NCBI GenBank assembly: GCA_010672965.1
Contig: JAAHFN010000005.1
Location: 233,847 to 297,846 of the forward strand
Reading direction: 5' to 3'
Source of the DNA: Oscillatoria sp. SIO1A7
GTDB lineage: Bacteria > Cyanobacteriota > Cyanobacteriia > Cyanobacteriales > Laspinemataceae
DNA length: 64,000 bases
The translations under genes were made by a program, and so were the position numbers. Below, in pieces: positions 43,902 to 54,816 of the stretch (its first letter is position 1; every line of letters starts with the position of its first letter). The notes under the pieces are model-generated. The model ran no database searches. It worked only from the letters and a program-made list of their open reading frames with translations, and was not told the DNA's origin.

Positions 43902-44003
43902 ATGGCTTCATACTTACCCTGGATTTTTGTTCCCTTAGTTGGTATGGTTGTGCCCGCCGTGGCAATGGGGCTTTTCTTTATTCACGTTGAGAGCGACGAA
44001 TAA
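43902..44003 (+). CDS. psaI: photosystem I subunit VIII
   Basis: A 33-residue single-helix protein: [20 protein letters not shown] followed by [13 protein letters not shown]. The [13 protein letters not shown] motif is diagnostic of PsaI, which packs against PsaL. GAGGAG lies nine bases before the ATG. It shares the psaL transcript and is followed by a terminator. Confidence 0.97.
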   Translation: MASYLPWIFVPLVGMVVPAVAMGLFFIHVESDE

Positions 44004-44057
44004 TCGCAGCCTCATTATTTTAGGGCTGAACCCATTCGGCCCTATTCTCAGATCTAA

Positions 44058-44097
44058 CCAAAAAAAATCCTCTGCTTTCGGGTGGAGGATTTTTTGG
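44058..44097 (+). terminator. terminator of psaL-psaI
   Basis: AAAAATCCTCTGCTTTCGGG with arm GGAGGATTTTTT: stem AATCCTC/GAGGATT and a T-tract, 55 bases after psaI. Confidence 0.9.
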
Positions 44098-44100
44098 TTA

Positions 44101-44317
44101 GGGTGTGGGGTGTGGGGTGTGGGGTGTGGGGTGTGGGGTGTGGGGTGTGGGGTGGGGGGGAGTAAGTTTTGAGTTTTGAGTTTTAAATTTTAAATTAAAG
44201 AATTGCAACTCAAAACTCATATCAAATCCAGTTCAATACCGATTCCCGATTCCCGATTCCCAATGCCCAATGCCCAATGCCCAATGCCCAATGCCCAATG
44301 CCCAATGCCCAATGCCC
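44101..44317. repeat. satellite block between convergent psa operons
   Basis: GGGTGTG units (44101-44158), TTTTGAG heptamers (44166-44190), CCCGATT and CCCAATGC units (44245-44317). No gene. Confidence 0.85.
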
Positions 44318-44351
44318 AAAAAAAACCCCGCCAGTTGGCGGGGGTTTTTTT
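44318..44351. terminator. bidirectional terminator after psaB
   Basis: An A-tract, CCCCGCCAGTTGGCGGGG, then a T-tract. It serves the minus-strand psaAB operon. Confidence 0.88.
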
Positions 44352-44379
44352 CAATAACTTAACAGGCTAGAAGTCAACG

Positions 44380-46584
44380 TTAACCAAACTTCCCAGCCGT
44401 AGAAGCTATCAAGAATGCCGCGTAGGTAACGAAGAAGCCGACAGTGAAGTGAGCTAAACCGACCAAACGCGCTTGCACGATAGACAGAGCAACTGGCTTG
44501 TCTTTCCAGCGCACGAGGTTCGCCAAAGGCGTCCGCTCGTGAGCCCAGACTATAGTTTCAATCAACTCTTGCCAGTAACCGCGCCAAGAGATGAGGAACA
44601 TGAAACCAGTCGCCCAGACCAGGTGTCCAAACAGGAACATCCAAGCCCAAACCGAGAGGTTATTGGTTCCGTAGGGGTTGTAGCCGTTGATCAACTGGGA
44701 AGAATTCAACCAGAGATAATCGCGGAACCAACCCATCAAATAGGTAGAAGACTCGTTAAACTGAGCCACATTTCCTTGCCAGATGGCGAGGTGCTTCCAG
44801 TGCCAGTAGAAATCCACCCATCCTAGAGTGTTGAGCATCCAGAAGACGGACATATACATGGCATCCCAAGCGGAGATATCGCAGGTGCCGCCACGACCGG
44901 GGCCGTCGCAGGGGAAGCTGTAGCCGAAGTCTTTTTTGTCCGGCATTAGCTTGGAACCCCGGGCATCCAACGCACCTTTGACGAGAATCAAGGTGGTGGT
45001 ATGCAGGCCGAGAGCGATCGCGTGGTGTACCAAGAAATCTCCAGGACCGACGGTCAAGAAGAGGGAGTTTGTCCCAGAGTTGATTGCATCCAACCAACCG
45101 GATAGCCACAGACCGTTGGCAGCTCCAGCAGAAAGGCTATCGGGATTCGACAGCAGTACGTCAAACCCATATAGAGCCTTACCAGAAGCCGCTTGAACGA
45201 ACTGAGCAAATACCGGCTCGATTAGGATTTGCTTCTCGGGAGTGCCGAAAGCTACGACTACGTCGTTATGGACGTACAGCCCCAGAGTATGGAAGCCCAA
45301 GAACAGCGACACCCAAGACAAGTGGGAGATAAGCGCTTCCTTGTGTTCGAGCATCCGAGCCAAGACATTATTCTTATTCGCTTCTGGGTCGTAGTCCCGC
45401 ACGAAGAATATGGCTCCGTGAGCAAAAGCCCCCACCATCAAGAATCCTGCAATGTACTGGTGGTGCATATACAGGGCTGCTTGAGTGGTTTCGTCCTGAG
45501 CGATAAAGGCATAGGACGGCAGCGAGTACATGTGCTGGGCAACCAGAGAAGTCACTACCCCTAGGGAAGCCAGGGCGAGCCCCAGTTGGAAATGCAGGGA
45601 GTTATTCAGGGTGTCGTATATACCTTTGTGACCGTCACCCAATTTCCCAGAAGGCGGCTTGTGGGCTTCTAGAATCTCCTTAATGCTGTGGCCGATACCG
45701 AAGTTGGTTCGGTACATGTGACCCGCAATAATGAAGATTGTGGCGATCGCCAAGTGGTGGTGGGCGATATCCGTCAGCCAGAGAGATTCTGTCTGAGGAT
45801 GGAAGCCTCCCACGAACGTTAGAATCGCCGTTCCCGCTCCTTCCGCAGTCCCAAACACATGGCCTGCCGTATCCGGGTTCTGAGCATATACTCCCCAGTT
45901 CCCAGTAAAGAACGGTGCCAATCCCGCTGGGTGTGGCGGTACGGAAAGGAAGTTATCCCAACCCACATGCTGGCCGCGAGACTCGGGAATGGCCACATGA
46001 ACCATGTGCCCCGTCCAAGCCAGAGAGCTGACTCCAAACAGTCCTGCCAAGTGGTGGTTCAGACGCGATTCGGCGTTTTTGAACCAGGCCAGACTGGGAC
46101 GGAACTTGGGTTGCAGGTGCAGCCAACCGGCAAACAGCATCAGCGAAGCCAGAATCAGGAGAAAGATTGCTCCTTGATACAGGTCGCCATTACTGCGCAT
46201 CCCGATGGTGTACCACCAGTGATATACGCCGCTGTAGGCTATATTTACTGGGTTTGAGGCTCCAGCTTGGGTGAAGGCATCCACGGCCGGTTGGCCGAAG
46301 TGGGGATCCCAAATCGCGTGGGCGATGGGACGGATGTTTACGGGGTCAGTGACCCACTGCTCGAAATTACCTTGCCAGGCTACATGAAACAGGTTGCCCG
46401 ATGTCCACAGGAAGATGATTGCCAGGTGGCCGAAGTGGGAGGCGAAAATCTTTTGATAGAGATTCTCCTCAGTCATGCCATCGTGGCTTTCAAAGTCGTG
46501 GGCTGTAGCAATCCCGTACCAGATCCGACGTGTTGTCGGGTCTGCAGCCAGGTCTTGGCTAAATTTTGGGAATTTTGTTGCCAT
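44380..46584 (-). CDS. psaB: photosystem I P700 apoprotein A2
   Basis: A 734-residue thylakoid protein with eleven helices; with PsaA it forms the reaction-centre heterodimer binding P700, A0, A1 and the FX cluster. Landmarks: [20 protein letters not shown], the FX cysteine loop [39 protein letters not shown] and a C-terminal ASTAGKFG. Normal length, no lesion. It lies 90 bp after psaA and is co-transcribed with it. Long frames on the opposite strand are shadows. Confidence 0.99.
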   Translation of the reverse strand: MATKFPKFSQDLAADPTTRRIWYGIATAHDFESHDGMTEENLYQKIFASHFGHLAIIFLWTSGNLFHVAWQGNFEQWVTDPVNIRPIAHAIWDPHFGQPAVDAFTQAGASNPVNIAYSGVYHWWYTIGMRSNGDLYQGAIFLLILASLMLFAGWLHLQPKFRPSLAWFKNAESRLNHHLAGLFGVSSLAWTGHMVHVAIPESRGQHVGWDNFLSVPPHPAGLAPFFTGNWGVYAQNPDTAGHVFGTAEGAGTAILTFVGGFHPQTESLWLTDIAHHHLAIATIFIIAGHMYRTNFGIGHSIKEILEAHKPPSGKLGDGHKGIYDTLNNSLHFQLGLALASLGVVTSLVAQHMYSLPSYAFIAQDETTQAALYMHHQYIAGFLMVGAFAHGAIFFVRDYDPEANKNNVLARMLEHKEALISHLSWVSLFLGFHTLGLYVHNDVVVAFGTPEKQILIEPVFAQFVQAASGKALYGFDVLLSNPDSLSAGAANGLWLSGWLDAINSGTNSLFLTVGPGDFLVHHAIALGLHTTTLILVKGALDARGSKLMPDKKDFGYSFPCDGPGRGGTCDISAWDAMYMSVFWMLNTLGWVDFYWHWKHLAIWQGNVAQFNESSTYLMGWFRDYLWLNSSQLINGYNPYGTNNLSVWAWMFLFGHLVWATGFMFLISWRGYWQELIETIVWAHERTPLANLVRWKDKPVALSIVQARLVGLAHFTVGFFVTYAAFLIASTAGKFG

Positions 46585-46674
46585 AAGTCCTAACTCAAAA
46601 TCTCGCGGTGTCTTGAGATTTCAGATCCGGGATTGGAGAATGAACCAATCCCAAATCCCAATCCCCAACTCTTA

Positions 46675-48936
46675 TCATCCAACAGAAATGACTCGAGCGA
46701 GGAAGAATGCCCAGGTAGTAACAATTCCTCCTAGCAGGTAGTGAGCCACACCTACAGCACGACCCTGAGTGATGCTCAGAGCGCGGGGCTGGATAGATGG
46801 AGCCACTTTCAGTTTGTTGTGAGCCCAAACAATAGACTCTATCAACTCTTGCCAGTAACCGCGTCCGCTGAATAGGAACATGAGGCTAAAGGCAAAGATG
46901 AAGTGTCCTGCCAAGAACATCAGCCCATAGGCGGACAGGGCAGATCCGTAGGAGTTGATTACCTGAGAAGCTTGTGCCCACAGGAAGTCGCGCAACCAAC
47001 CGTTGATGGTGATGGCGCTTTGAGCAAAGTTGCCATAGGTGATGTGCGAAACCGAGCCATCTGGTGCCACAGTCCCCCATACATCCGATTGCATCTTCCA
47101 GCTAAAGTGGAAAATCACGATTGAGAGGGAGTTGTACATCCAGAACAGACCCAGGAACACATGGTCCCAACCAGACACTTGGCAAGTGCCGCCCCGTCCG
47201 GGACCATCGCATGGGAACCGGAAGCCCAGGTTCATCTTGTCTGGAATCAGACGAGAGGAGCGGGCATACAATACGCCTTTGAGAAGAATTAAGACGGTGA
47301 CGTGGATGGTGAACGCATGGATGTGATGCACCATAAAGTCTGCGGTTCCCAGGGCGATCGGCATCATTGCCACTTTACCACCGACGGCAACTACATCGCC
47401 GCCGAAGGCCGGACTGACAGAGGCCAAGGCATGGGGAGCCGTAGTGCCTGGAGCTGCAGCATGCAGACCCTGTACCCATTGGGCAAAGATTGGCTGCAAC
47501 TTAATCGCGCTATCCGAGAACATATCTTCGGGTCGTCCCAAAGCCCGCATGGTGTCGTTGTGGACATACAGGCCGAAGCTGTGGAAGCCCAACCAGATAC
47601 ATACCCAGTTGAGGTGAGAGATGATGGCATCCCGGTGACGGATGACGCGATCGAGCAGGTTATCGACGTTTTTGGCCGGATCGTAGTCCCGTACCATGAA
47701 GATTGCCCCGTGAGCCCCAGCCCCAACAATCAGAAAACCGCCAATCCATACATGGTGGGTGAATAGCGATATCTGGGTCGGATAGTCAGTGGCGATATAG
47801 GGATAGGGGGGCATCGCATACATATGATGCGCCACGATGATGCTCAAAGAACCCATCAGGGCCAGGTTGATAGCCAACTGAGCGTGCCAAGAGGTGGTCA
47901 GGATTTCATAGAGACCTTTGTGGCCTTGGCCGGTAAAGGGTCCTTTATGATTTTCCAGGATCTCTTTCATGCTGTGGCCAATACCCCAGTTGGTGCGGTA
48001 CATGTGGCCAGCAACAATAAACAGCACTGCCAATGCCAAGTGATGGTGGGCTGTATCTGAGAGCCACAAACCGCCAGTCAACGGGTTCAATCCACCCTTG
48101 AAGGTCAGGAAGTCTGAATAGGCTCCCCAGTTTAGGGTGAAGAAGGGTATTATCCCCTGCGGCATTCCCCAAGTCACGCTCGGATACAAGTCTGTCATCA
48201 AGCTGGGGTTGGTGATGAACTCGTGCGGCAGAGGAATTTTATCCGGTGCCACTCCAGAGTCCAACAGCTTGTTCACAGGCAAGGAAACGTGAATCTGGTG
48301 GCCAGCCCAAGATAGGCAACCCAGACCCAGCAACCCAGCTAGGTGGTGGTTCATCATCGACTCCACGTTCTGGAACCATTCCAGTTTGGGAGCCTTTTTG
48401 TGATAGTGGAACCAACCGGCAAACAGCATCAGCGCGGCCATTACCAGTCCGCCGATCGCCGTAGCATATAGCTGAGTTGAGTTCGTGAACCCTGATGCTC
48501 TCCAAAGCTGGAACAGCCCAGAGGTTATCTGAATCCCGTGGAAGCCACCGCCAACGTCGGCATTCAAAATTTCTTGGCCGACGATGGGCCAAACGACCTG
48601 GGCGCTGGGTTTAATCCCAGTCGGGTCGCTCAGCCAAGCTTCGTAGTTAGAAAAGCGCGCGCCGTGGAAGTAGGCACCGCTCAACCAGATGAAGATTACG
48701 GCCAGATGGCCGAAGTGCGCGCTGAAGATTTTGCGCGACACGTCTTCTAGGTCGCTGGTATGGCTATCAAAATCGTGAGCGTCGGCGTGCAGGTTCCAAA
48801 TCCAGGTTGTGGTTTTGGGCCCGCGCTTCAAGGTGCGATCGAAATGTCCGGGCTGTCCCCACTTTTCAAAAGAAGTAGGTACCGGATCTTTATCTACTGC
48901 TACCTTTGCCTCTCGCTCTGGAGGGCTAATTGTCAT
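46675..48936 (-). CDS. psaA: photosystem I P700 apoprotein A1
   Basis: 753 residues, partner of PsaB. Landmarks: [59 protein letters not shown], the FX loop [18 protein letters not shown] and [19 protein letters not shown]. The order psaA-psaB is the canonical cyanobacterial operon. Expression is expected to respond to light via the long upstream region. Confidence 0.99.
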   Translation of the reverse strand: MTISPPEREAKVAVDKDPVPTSFEKWGQPGHFDRTLKRGPKTTTWIWNLHADAHDFDSHTSDLEDVSRKIFSAHFGHLAVIFIWLSGAYFHGARFSNYEAWLSDPTGIKPSAQVVWPIVGQEILNADVGGGFHGIQITSGLFQLWRASGFTNSTQLYATAIGGLVMAALMLFAGWFHYHKKAPKLEWFQNVESMMNHHLAGLLGLGCLSWAGHQIHVSLPVNKLLDSGVAPDKIPLPHEFITNPSLMTDLYPSVTWGMPQGIIPFFTLNWGAYSDFLTFKGGLNPLTGGLWLSDTAHHHLALAVLFIVAGHMYRTNWGIGHSMKEILENHKGPFTGQGHKGLYEILTTSWHAQLAINLALMGSLSIIVAHHMYAMPPYPYIATDYPTQISLFTHHVWIGGFLIVGAGAHGAIFMVRDYDPAKNVDNLLDRVIRHRDAIISHLNWVCIWLGFHSFGLYVHNDTMRALGRPEDMFSDSAIKLQPIFAQWVQGLHAAAPGTTAPHALASVSPAFGGDVVAVGGKVAMMPIALGTADFMVHHIHAFTIHVTVLILLKGVLYARSSRLIPDKMNLGFRFPCDGPGRGGTCQVSGWDHVFLGLFWMYNSLSIVIFHFSWKMQSDVWGTVAPDGSVSHITYGNFAQSAITINGWLRDFLWAQASQVINSYGSALSAYGLMFLAGHFIFAFSLMFLFSGRGYWQELIESIVWAHNKLKVAPSIQPRALSITQGRAVGVAHYLLGGIVTTWAFFLARVISVG

Positions 48937-49674
48937 CGAGACTCTCCTCTCTGTTTACAAGGACCGATGAGGATTTATTCATCCGAGGTGTTGCTTGTAG
49001 GTTAGCAACGCCCTTTAGAATTTGAGCTTTGAGATAATTTGTGTTTTGGACAATAATATCCCAAGGCTGCTAGAAACTCATAGCGAGTTTTCTTTTGTTT
49101 ACACAGTTTAATACAAACTTCTGATTTGTAAAGGTTTTCCTTTTACAAATTCAATCGAAGTGAGGGAGCTACCTTCAATATTCGGGTTAGTGCTTCTGCT
49201 GCATTATATGACGAGGGCGCGATCGATTTTAACTTGCTTAACAATACTTAAAATTTGCCCCACCCCGCCTGGGTTTTCCGCTCCCTCCTTGCAAACTGGT
49301 TGTCAAAAGTCAAGGGGTTTTATAATTTAGTTTATATATCTTAATATCTCTTAATATCGAGGCCGCCTCTTGGGGGAGTGAGGGACGAAGCCAGATATAG
49401 ATACTTGTAAGCTGGAAGCAAGGGCGGGTAAGTTTTATAGCATTACGCATGTTTGGTTAGGGCAGTTGTAGGGGGCGAATGCCATTGACCCCTACGAAGC
49501 TCTTGCCCTAAGCCTTCTTTGTAGTGCAATATAAAAAGCCGTTTTTCTAGGAATGGCGGCATCAGTTGGCCGATCGCAACCGGATCGAGATATCAGCCGC
49601 GACGCCAAACCAGTTAGTTTTTTCTATGGTTTGCCCCGAAAAATTTCTATTGATAGCTGAGGAGAATGTTTGGC
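48937..49674. promoter_or_regulatory. psaA upstream region
   Basis: About 700 bases with no gene. An inverted repeat ATTTGTAAA/TTTACAAAT lies at 49124-49150, with GTTTACA nearby at 49097 and 48951. (G/T)TTACA is the half-site of the HLR1 element bound by RpaB in cyanobacterial psa promoters, so these are candidate operators; the spacing is not canonical. A -10/-35 pair could not be fixed. The right part also serves the divergent lipoprotein gene. Confidence 0.4.
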
Positions 49675-51201
49675 ATGAACTGGCGAAGGACTTTTGCAAC
49701 AGCATTGCTGGCCTGCGTGATGGCAATGGGATTGTTGGTGGCTGTTGTGGGATGCAGCGATCGCCTGGAAGTACCCCCCACTGTCCCGGAACCTCCCCCG
49801 GCCAAGGCAATCCCAAAAATTTCCGAGGTATCTCCCCCCGAAGCAATTCAAAAACTGCGTCAGGCATTGGATATCTACCATCCTCAAGTTTCAATTATCA
49901 GTCCGCGATCGCAAGAAGTTATCGAAGATACCTCCGTCACGGTAAAACTCTCCGTCCTAGACTTGCCTATCTTCCAGAATCCCGAGTTGGGTCTAGGACC
50001 TCATCTAGAATTGCTTTTAGACAATCAACCTTCTACATCTATATATAATGTCGGCGAGCCAATAGTTTTTGAAGACCTCAGCCCAGGGACCCACACTCTG
50101 CGCCTCTTTGCGGTTCGTCCTTGGTATGAAAGTTTTAAAAATGAAGGAGCCTACGCTCAAACTACTTTCCATATATATACGAGAACCCAAGACAATCAAC
50201 CCGATGCAAGCGAACCTCTCCTGACTTACAATCGTCCGGCCAACAGCTACGGGGCAGAACCGATTATGTTGGACTTCTACCTGGTCAACGCTCCCCTGCA
50301 TTTTGTGGCCCAGGAAGACCCAGAGGACGATGTGGTGGATTGGCGCATTGGGGTCACGGTTAATGGCGAGAAGTTTTTCCTAGATCGCTGGGAACCGATT
50401 TATATGCAAGGTTTCGATCGCGGTCGCAATTGGGTACAGATAGAATTTATCGACGAGCAAGGCAGTTCGGTAAAAAATGCTTTTAATAATACAGTTCGTC
50501 TGATTGACTACGAACCGAAGGGAGAGGATACTCTTTCCCAACTGGTTCGCGGCGAACTCTCCGCAGCAGACGCTATGGGTATTGTCGATCGCAATTACAA
50601 GCCACCGGCTCCAGAAAAGACAGCCCCAGAAGAGATAGCTCCTGAAGAGGTGCCAGAGGAAACTGCCGAGGAAACTGCCGAGGAAATTGCCGAGGAAACT
50701 CTAGAGGAAGTCGCTCCCGAGGATACTGCCGCAGAAGAAATTCCAGAAACTATACCCGAGGAGACTGTAGAGGAAGTAACTCCCGAGGATGCTGAAGAAT
50801 CTCCCGAAGAATCTCCCGAGGAAACTGCCGAAGAATCTCCAGAGGAAGTCGCTCCCGAGGATACTGCGGAAGTTGCTACCGAGGAATCTCCAGAAATAGC
50901 GATCGAAGAAGTTAGCGCAGAAATTTCTGAAGAGACCCCGGAGCAGACTGCCGAGGAAGTAACCGAGGAAGAAACTGAAGAGGTAACCGAGGAAGTAATC
51001 GAGGAAGAAACTGAAGAGGTAACCGAGGAAGAAACTGAAGAGGTAACCGAGGAAGAAACTGAAGAGGTAACCGAGCCGGATATTGCCGAAGAGACTGCAG
51101 CGGATTCAGAGCCAGCAAGCGAAGAACCAGCTAATAAGTCAATTCGCGATCGCGTTTTCTCCCTGGGCGATCGTATTTTCTCTCTTTTTGATGGTAACTA
51201 A
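49675..51201 (+). CDS. lipoprotein with acidic C-terminal repeats
   Basis: About 508 residues. ATG 49675 is 10 bases after GGAG; ATG 49666 is only one base after it. A lipoprotein signal ends in LLVAVVGC (lipobox, Cys near residue 26). The middle (residues about 60-280) is a beta-rich domain (HPQVSIISPRSQEVIEDTSVTVKLSVLDLPIF..., VNGEKFFLDRWEPIYMQGFDRGRNWVQIEF) seen in conserved cyanobacterial proteins. The last 200 residues are imperfect repeats of EETAEEV/PEE, strongly acidic, with a short basic end. Probably periplasmic and membrane anchored. Function unknown. Confidence 0.8.
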   Translation: MNWRRTFATALLACVMAMGLLVAVVGCSDRLEVPPTVPEPPPAKAIPKISEVSPPEAIQKLRQALDIYHPQVSIISPRSQEVIEDTSVTVKLSVLDLPIFQNPELGLGPHLELLLDNQPSTSIYNVGEPIVFEDLSPGTHTLRLFAVRPWYESFKNEGAYAQTTFHIYTRTQDNQPDASEPLLTYNRPANSYGAEPIMLDFYLVNAPLHFVAQEDPEDDVVDWRIGVTVNGEKFFLDRWEPIYMQGFDRGRNWVQIEFIDEQGSSVKNAFNNTVRLIDYEPKGEDTLSQLVRGELSAADAMGIVDRNYKPPAPEKTAPEEIAPEEVPEETAEETAEEIAEETLEEVAPEDTAAEEIPETIPEETVEEVTPEDAEESPEESPEETAEESPEEVAPEDTAEVATEESPEIAIEEVSAEISEETPEQTAEEVTEEETEEVTEEVIEEETEEVTEEETEEVTEEETEEVTEPDIAEETAADSEPASEEPANKSIRDRVFSLGDRIFSLFDGN

Positions 51202-51216
51202 ACTCGCTATTTCCTT

Positions 51217-51444
51217 GTAGGACGGGCATCCTGCCTGTCCTGCTACGAAAGCCGGGACAGGCGGGACGCCCGTTCTACGAAAACTCGGACGCCCGTCCTA
51301 CGAAAACTCGGACGCCCGTCCTACGAAAGCCGGGACAGGCGGGACGCCCGTCCTACGAAAACCCGGACAGGCGGGACGCCCGTCCTACGAAAACCGGGAT
51401 GCCCGTCCTACGAAAACCCGGACAGGCGGGACGCCCATCCTACG
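51217..51444. repeat. GTAGGACGGGCG repeat cluster
   Basis: At least six tandem, partly inverted copies of GTAGGACGGGC / GACGCCCGTCCTAC separated by GAAAACCCGGACAGGCGG. It is the densest cluster of a repeat dispersed through the window. Confidence 0.88.
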
Positions 51445-51450
51445 GGATTT

Positions 51451-51933
51451 CTAAATTCTAAAAACCGGCCCGTTAGGGTGGGCTGGGTTGGTAATAACTT
51501 GCCGATTTTCCTCATCTACTACCAAGTCCAATAGCTCCAAAGCAATGCGACCCAGCACCACTTCATCCCCAAGGACAATTGCACCCATACCAGTCTGTCG
51601 ACCTAGCAGCTCGATCTTAAAAGATTCGCTAAAATCTGCTATTTGCTGCTTGCCATCATCCCAGATAATAACTGGCCGCTGGCTGCGAATCATTAAATCT
51701 AGAGTCTGCATTACCTCTCTGGGCAGGATTGTATATACGGTGCTGCGATCGACCTTGGCTTCTGTTTCATAGATATGAATTTGACTTGGGTCTAGTTGTC
51801 CCTGTTCTACAAAGTATTCATCTAAGGTGTTCGTTAGCTTGACCGGAACTCGGATCGCTTGGCTTTGGCTATTCTCCCTAAGCACCTCTCGCTCTGCAAT
51901 ATTCATAGTTTTGTGTTTTTGAGTATTTATCAT
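51451..51933 (-). CDS. retropepsin-like protein without the catalytic DTG
   Basis: A 160-residue protein homologous to the gene just downstream (51955) in layout: VRVPVKLTN(T/A)..., then EAKVDRSTVYTILPREV where the partner has EALVDTGSSSLVIP, and a C-terminal VVLGRIALELLDLVVDEENRQV. The aspartic protease D-T/S-G triad is replaced by D-R-S, so it is probably inactive. GGAG lies 8 bases before ATG 51933. It may regulate or bind the partner. It lies 21 bp downstream of the other gene, so the two form an operon. Confidence 0.78.
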   Translation of the reverse strand: MINTQKHKTMNIAEREVLRENSQSQAIRVPVKLTNTLDEYFVEQGQLDPSQIHIYETEAKVDRSTVYTILPREVMQTLDLMIRSQRPVIIWDDGKQQIADFSESFKIELLGRQTGMGAIVLGDEVVLGRIALELLDLVVDEENRQVITNPAHPNGPVFRI

Positions 51934-51954
51934 CTATCTTTCTCCAGATTACAT

Positions 51955-52350
51955 TTATATCTCGGGATTGACACTGTTTGGAATTAGACGGTGGTTTTTA
52001 CAATCTACTAGCAAATCTAAATCCTCCAATACAGTCTGTCCAATTAGCACTTGATTGCCAGTCGCTAGGGCGGTCTGAACGGTATCAAAACCTGATATAT
52101 AGAGGATAACGTACCCGGTCAAGCTAACTATCTCTTCCCTGCCATCAGCGTATGTAACCATCTGGCGCTCCACCATCTTGAGTCCAAGGTACTCTGCTAC
52201 ATCCATAGGAATTACAAGAGATGAAGAGCCAGTATCTACAAGTGCTTCGGCTTCATAGGAGCGCAACAGATTCGGACTCAGCAGTCCTCGATTGACTAAT
52301 TTTCGATCGATTGCGTTTATAAGCTTAACGTTAACTCGAACAGCACCCAT
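51955..52350 (-). CDS. retropepsin-like aspartic protease family protein
   Basis: 131 residues: EALVDTGSSSLVIPMDVAEYLGL is the DTG active-site loop of clan AA proteases, and VLIGQTVLEDLDLLVDCKNHRLIPN is the typical C-terminal psi-loop region. Single-domain, so it would act as a dimer as retropepsins do. Short cyanobacterial proteins of this kind have no established substrate. First gene of a two-gene unit with the DTG-less paralogue. Confidence 0.85.
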   Translation of the reverse strand: MGAVRVNVKLINAIDRKLVNRGLLSPNLLRSYEAEALVDTGSSSLVIPMDVAEYLGLKMVERQMVTYADGREEIVSLTGYVILYISGFDTVQTALATGNQVLIGQTVLEDLDLLVDCKNHRLIPNSVNPEI

Positions 52351-52423
52351 CTTTTATTTTATCCTAGGGATTGACTATACAGACGCTTATTTTACAAGAA
52401 ACTATGACGCCCTCCTGCAGCTA

Positions 52424-54544
52424 CTACAGGGGCGGAAATCCTCCCTTCAACTGGGTGGCAACCCATTTCTGGAATTCCCCAGGTTCAAAAGTTTGGCGAT
52501 AATCTGCGGGGAGGCGATCGGGGTCTCGGTTATCTTCGGTGGGATATCGCATATAAATGTAATCGCAGTCGATTTCTGCGAATTCTGTCGTTTCGCTAAT
52601 TTGCCAATTTTGAATATAAGCCCCTGTCAGACGAGCGCCAGTTAAATTTGCTCCGTCTAATTTGGTTCTTACTAGCTCGGCTCCAAATAAATCGGCTCCC
52701 TGCAAGTTGGCTTGGCTGAGATTGCTGTCAATAAAGCTGGCATAAGCTAAGTCGGCATTGGCCAGGTTGATGCCCCGCAAGTCCAGGCGATCGCACCTTA
52801 TGTTTTGCCCGCTGCCAGTTGTGACTATTTTTTGGATTTCGGGATGTTGGAGATAGCTGTTTGTTAGAAAAGCGCGATCTATTTTTTCTGCATGTCGCCA
52901 GCTAGCTAGGGTCAAGTTAGCACCTCTAAAGTCTGCACTGTTGAGATTTGCCCGAGTAAAATTAGCATTGGTTAAGTCAGCCCCTCGAAAGCTGGTGTTT
53001 TTTTTAAGAGGTGCAATGGCTAAATTGCGAATGGCAGCCAACTCCGGATCGTTGGATTGCGATCGCTTTCTAATGTCCCAGCCTAGCAAAACAAACACTA
53101 CACCGATTGCGATCGTAAAGATTACAATGAAACCAGCTTCAAGTCCATTACTAAACCATTTTATAATATCTACAATACCGCCGACCCAGTAACCGACGGT
53201 CAGCAAGGCTAATGCGCCAGTAATAGACCTATATTCTAGGGTTTTAAAGTTTGGCATAATACGAAACACGACAAAAACGACTATCGCTAGCCAATAAAAG
53301 CCTAATGATGGGAATGGAACAAGAAATAAGGTAACTAAAATTGTTAACCCAAAATCTTCAATGCCATATCTTAAATAAACATAAATATCAATATTAGGTC
53401 GCTCAAAAGCGGCAAACAAAAAGATAGCGCCTAAATTTGCTATAACAAAACTCAATATATGGAATATTATTAGCCCGCCCAAAAGAGAGAAGCCACTTTC
53501 AGGAGCCGGTGGGGGTAAGGCCGCTCCTAAGAGAACGCCCATAGTAATAAGTGCGATCGCAGCAATAATTCCCAACACAGCGAACAGCAGTAAGGAACAA
53601 GACAGTATAATAATTTCCCAGCGGCGTTGCAATCCTGTTTCGGCTCCGCTGAAGTCTGCACCAACCAGCTTGGCATTGGTAAAGTCGGCGCTGCGAATGT
53701 CGGTTTTACTAAAGTTTGCTCCAGTTAGATCTTGACCTCTGAAAGACCGAGCTTGGAGATTTTGACCGCTGAAATCCGCCGCGATCGCTTTGCTGGAGTT
53801 GGGCAGTTTTTCCTTAGCGCGATCGGGAATGGGCAAGTCTAAGCCGACAACTTCGATTTTGCCAGATTCGGCGACTGTGGCAAATTGTTCTACTGCTGCT
53901 TCAACATCGTCGCGGGCAAAGCTTGCAATTGCTCGGGCATAAACTAAAAGCGGCTGGCATTTTTTCTCTGACGAAGGCTCGGACAAGGGCTCGGACAGAG
54001 TTTCCACTACAGCGGCAAGACGAGCTAACTCTATTTTATCCAGTAGCTCTGGATCTAAAGGAGGTTTTGGGAATTGTTTCTGAAAGGTAAGAGCCAATTC
54101 GCGGGCGGCTTGAATTGGTTGGATATAGGCCAAAGCCGTCCAATGTTGGGCTTTGGCAAAATCTTGCAGGTCGATGTCTTCGCTGTAAAGTTGCTGCCGA
54201 ACGTATTCGCCCAAAAAAAGCGACAGATCGATAATTCGCTTTTGGCCGAGAGCCTCATCTTTTTTTAGTCCTTCGAGCAGTTGGCTTTTTACAGCATCAT
54301 CCATTTCATAGAGTTCGTAGCCAACTTCTTTAAACAAGCCCGATAGGAGCAGATTGGCGACAGCTACCCAAGGAATATTCAGGGAGCGACCCTGGCAGTC
54401 TCGCTGAAAGTTAGCCCAGAGAGAGTAGAGCAAATCGGGGGTGACGGCTAGGGGCAAAGCTGCATGGTAAGCCAAATACAAGTGCGGCTTACCAAAGCGT
54501 TTTTCAAAGGAGGCAATATATTGGCTAGCTGCTTCCGGTCTCAT
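52424..54544 (-). CDS. membrane pentapeptide-repeat protein of the conflict operon
   Basis: 706 residues. The N-terminal 190 residues are helical (QYIASFEKRFGKPHLYLAYHAALPLAVTPDLLYSLWANF) and look like an adaptor domain. Pentapeptide repeats, A(D/N)LxX type, are at about 255-305 and 540-660, split by a membrane region of about six helices at 312-505. It is the last gene of the Trypco1-trypsin-MoxR-vWA operon. In vWA-MoxR systems a terminal variable protein is usually the effector, so this could act at the membrane; that role is inference. The N-terminal domain may instead be the peptide-recognising part. Confidence 0.82.
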   Translation of the reverse strand: MRPEAASQYIASFEKRFGKPHLYLAYHAALPLAVTPDLLYSLWANFQRDCQGRSLNIPWVAVANLLLSGLFKEVGYELYEMDDAVKSQLLEGLKKDEALGQKRIIDLSLFLGEYVRQQLYSEDIDLQDFAKAQHWTALAYIQPIQAARELALTFQKQFPKPPLDPELLDKIELARLAAVVETLSEPLSEPSSEKKCQPLLVYARAIASFARDDVEAAVEQFATVAESGKIEVVGLDLPIPDRAKEKLPNSSKAIAADFSGQNLQARSFRGQDLTGANFSKTDIRSADFTNAKLVGADFSGAETGLQRRWEIIILSCSLLLFAVLGIIAAIALITMGVLLGAALPPPAPESGFSLLGGLIIFHILSFVIANLGAIFLFAAFERPNIDIYVYLRYGIEDFGLTILVTLFLVPFPSLGFYWLAIVVFVVFRIMPNFKTLEYRSITGALALLTVGYWVGGIVDIIKWFSNGLEAGFIVIFTIAIGVVFVLLGWDIRKRSQSNDPELAAIRNLAIAPLKKNTSFRGADLTNANFTRANLNSADFRGANLTLASWRHAEKIDRAFLTNSYLQHPEIQKIVTTGSGQNIRCDRLDLRGINLANADLAYASFIDSNLSQANLQGADLFGAELVRTKLDGANLTGARLTGAYIQNWQISETTEFAEIDCDYIYMRYPTEDNRDPDRLPADYRQTFEPGEFQKWVATQLKGGFPPL

Positions 54545-54816
54545 TTCAAATCGAGTCTTTTAAGGTTATTTCTGATACCGATACCCTTCTGCTTACCTCG
54601 GGGTATGTTTTTTGTAATTGCCCTTTTTGATTTTGTCAGTGGGTTCCCGGGTTTTCTGGGGCGAAGCATTCCAGTATAATACATTTCTGTTATAACCCAG
54701 GGTTATCTCGGGAATGCTGTCGCCCCTACACCTTATTGCGACGGCTTATCTGCGTTTTTTAGATTTGGCCTTCAACGCCCGTCCTACGGGAATGGGGACA
54801 GCTCGTGTCGCCCGTC

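Noticed and set aside
44473-48592. Many frames antisense to psaB and psaA
   Set aside because: Shadows of highly expressed, codon-biased genes; no independent start signals.
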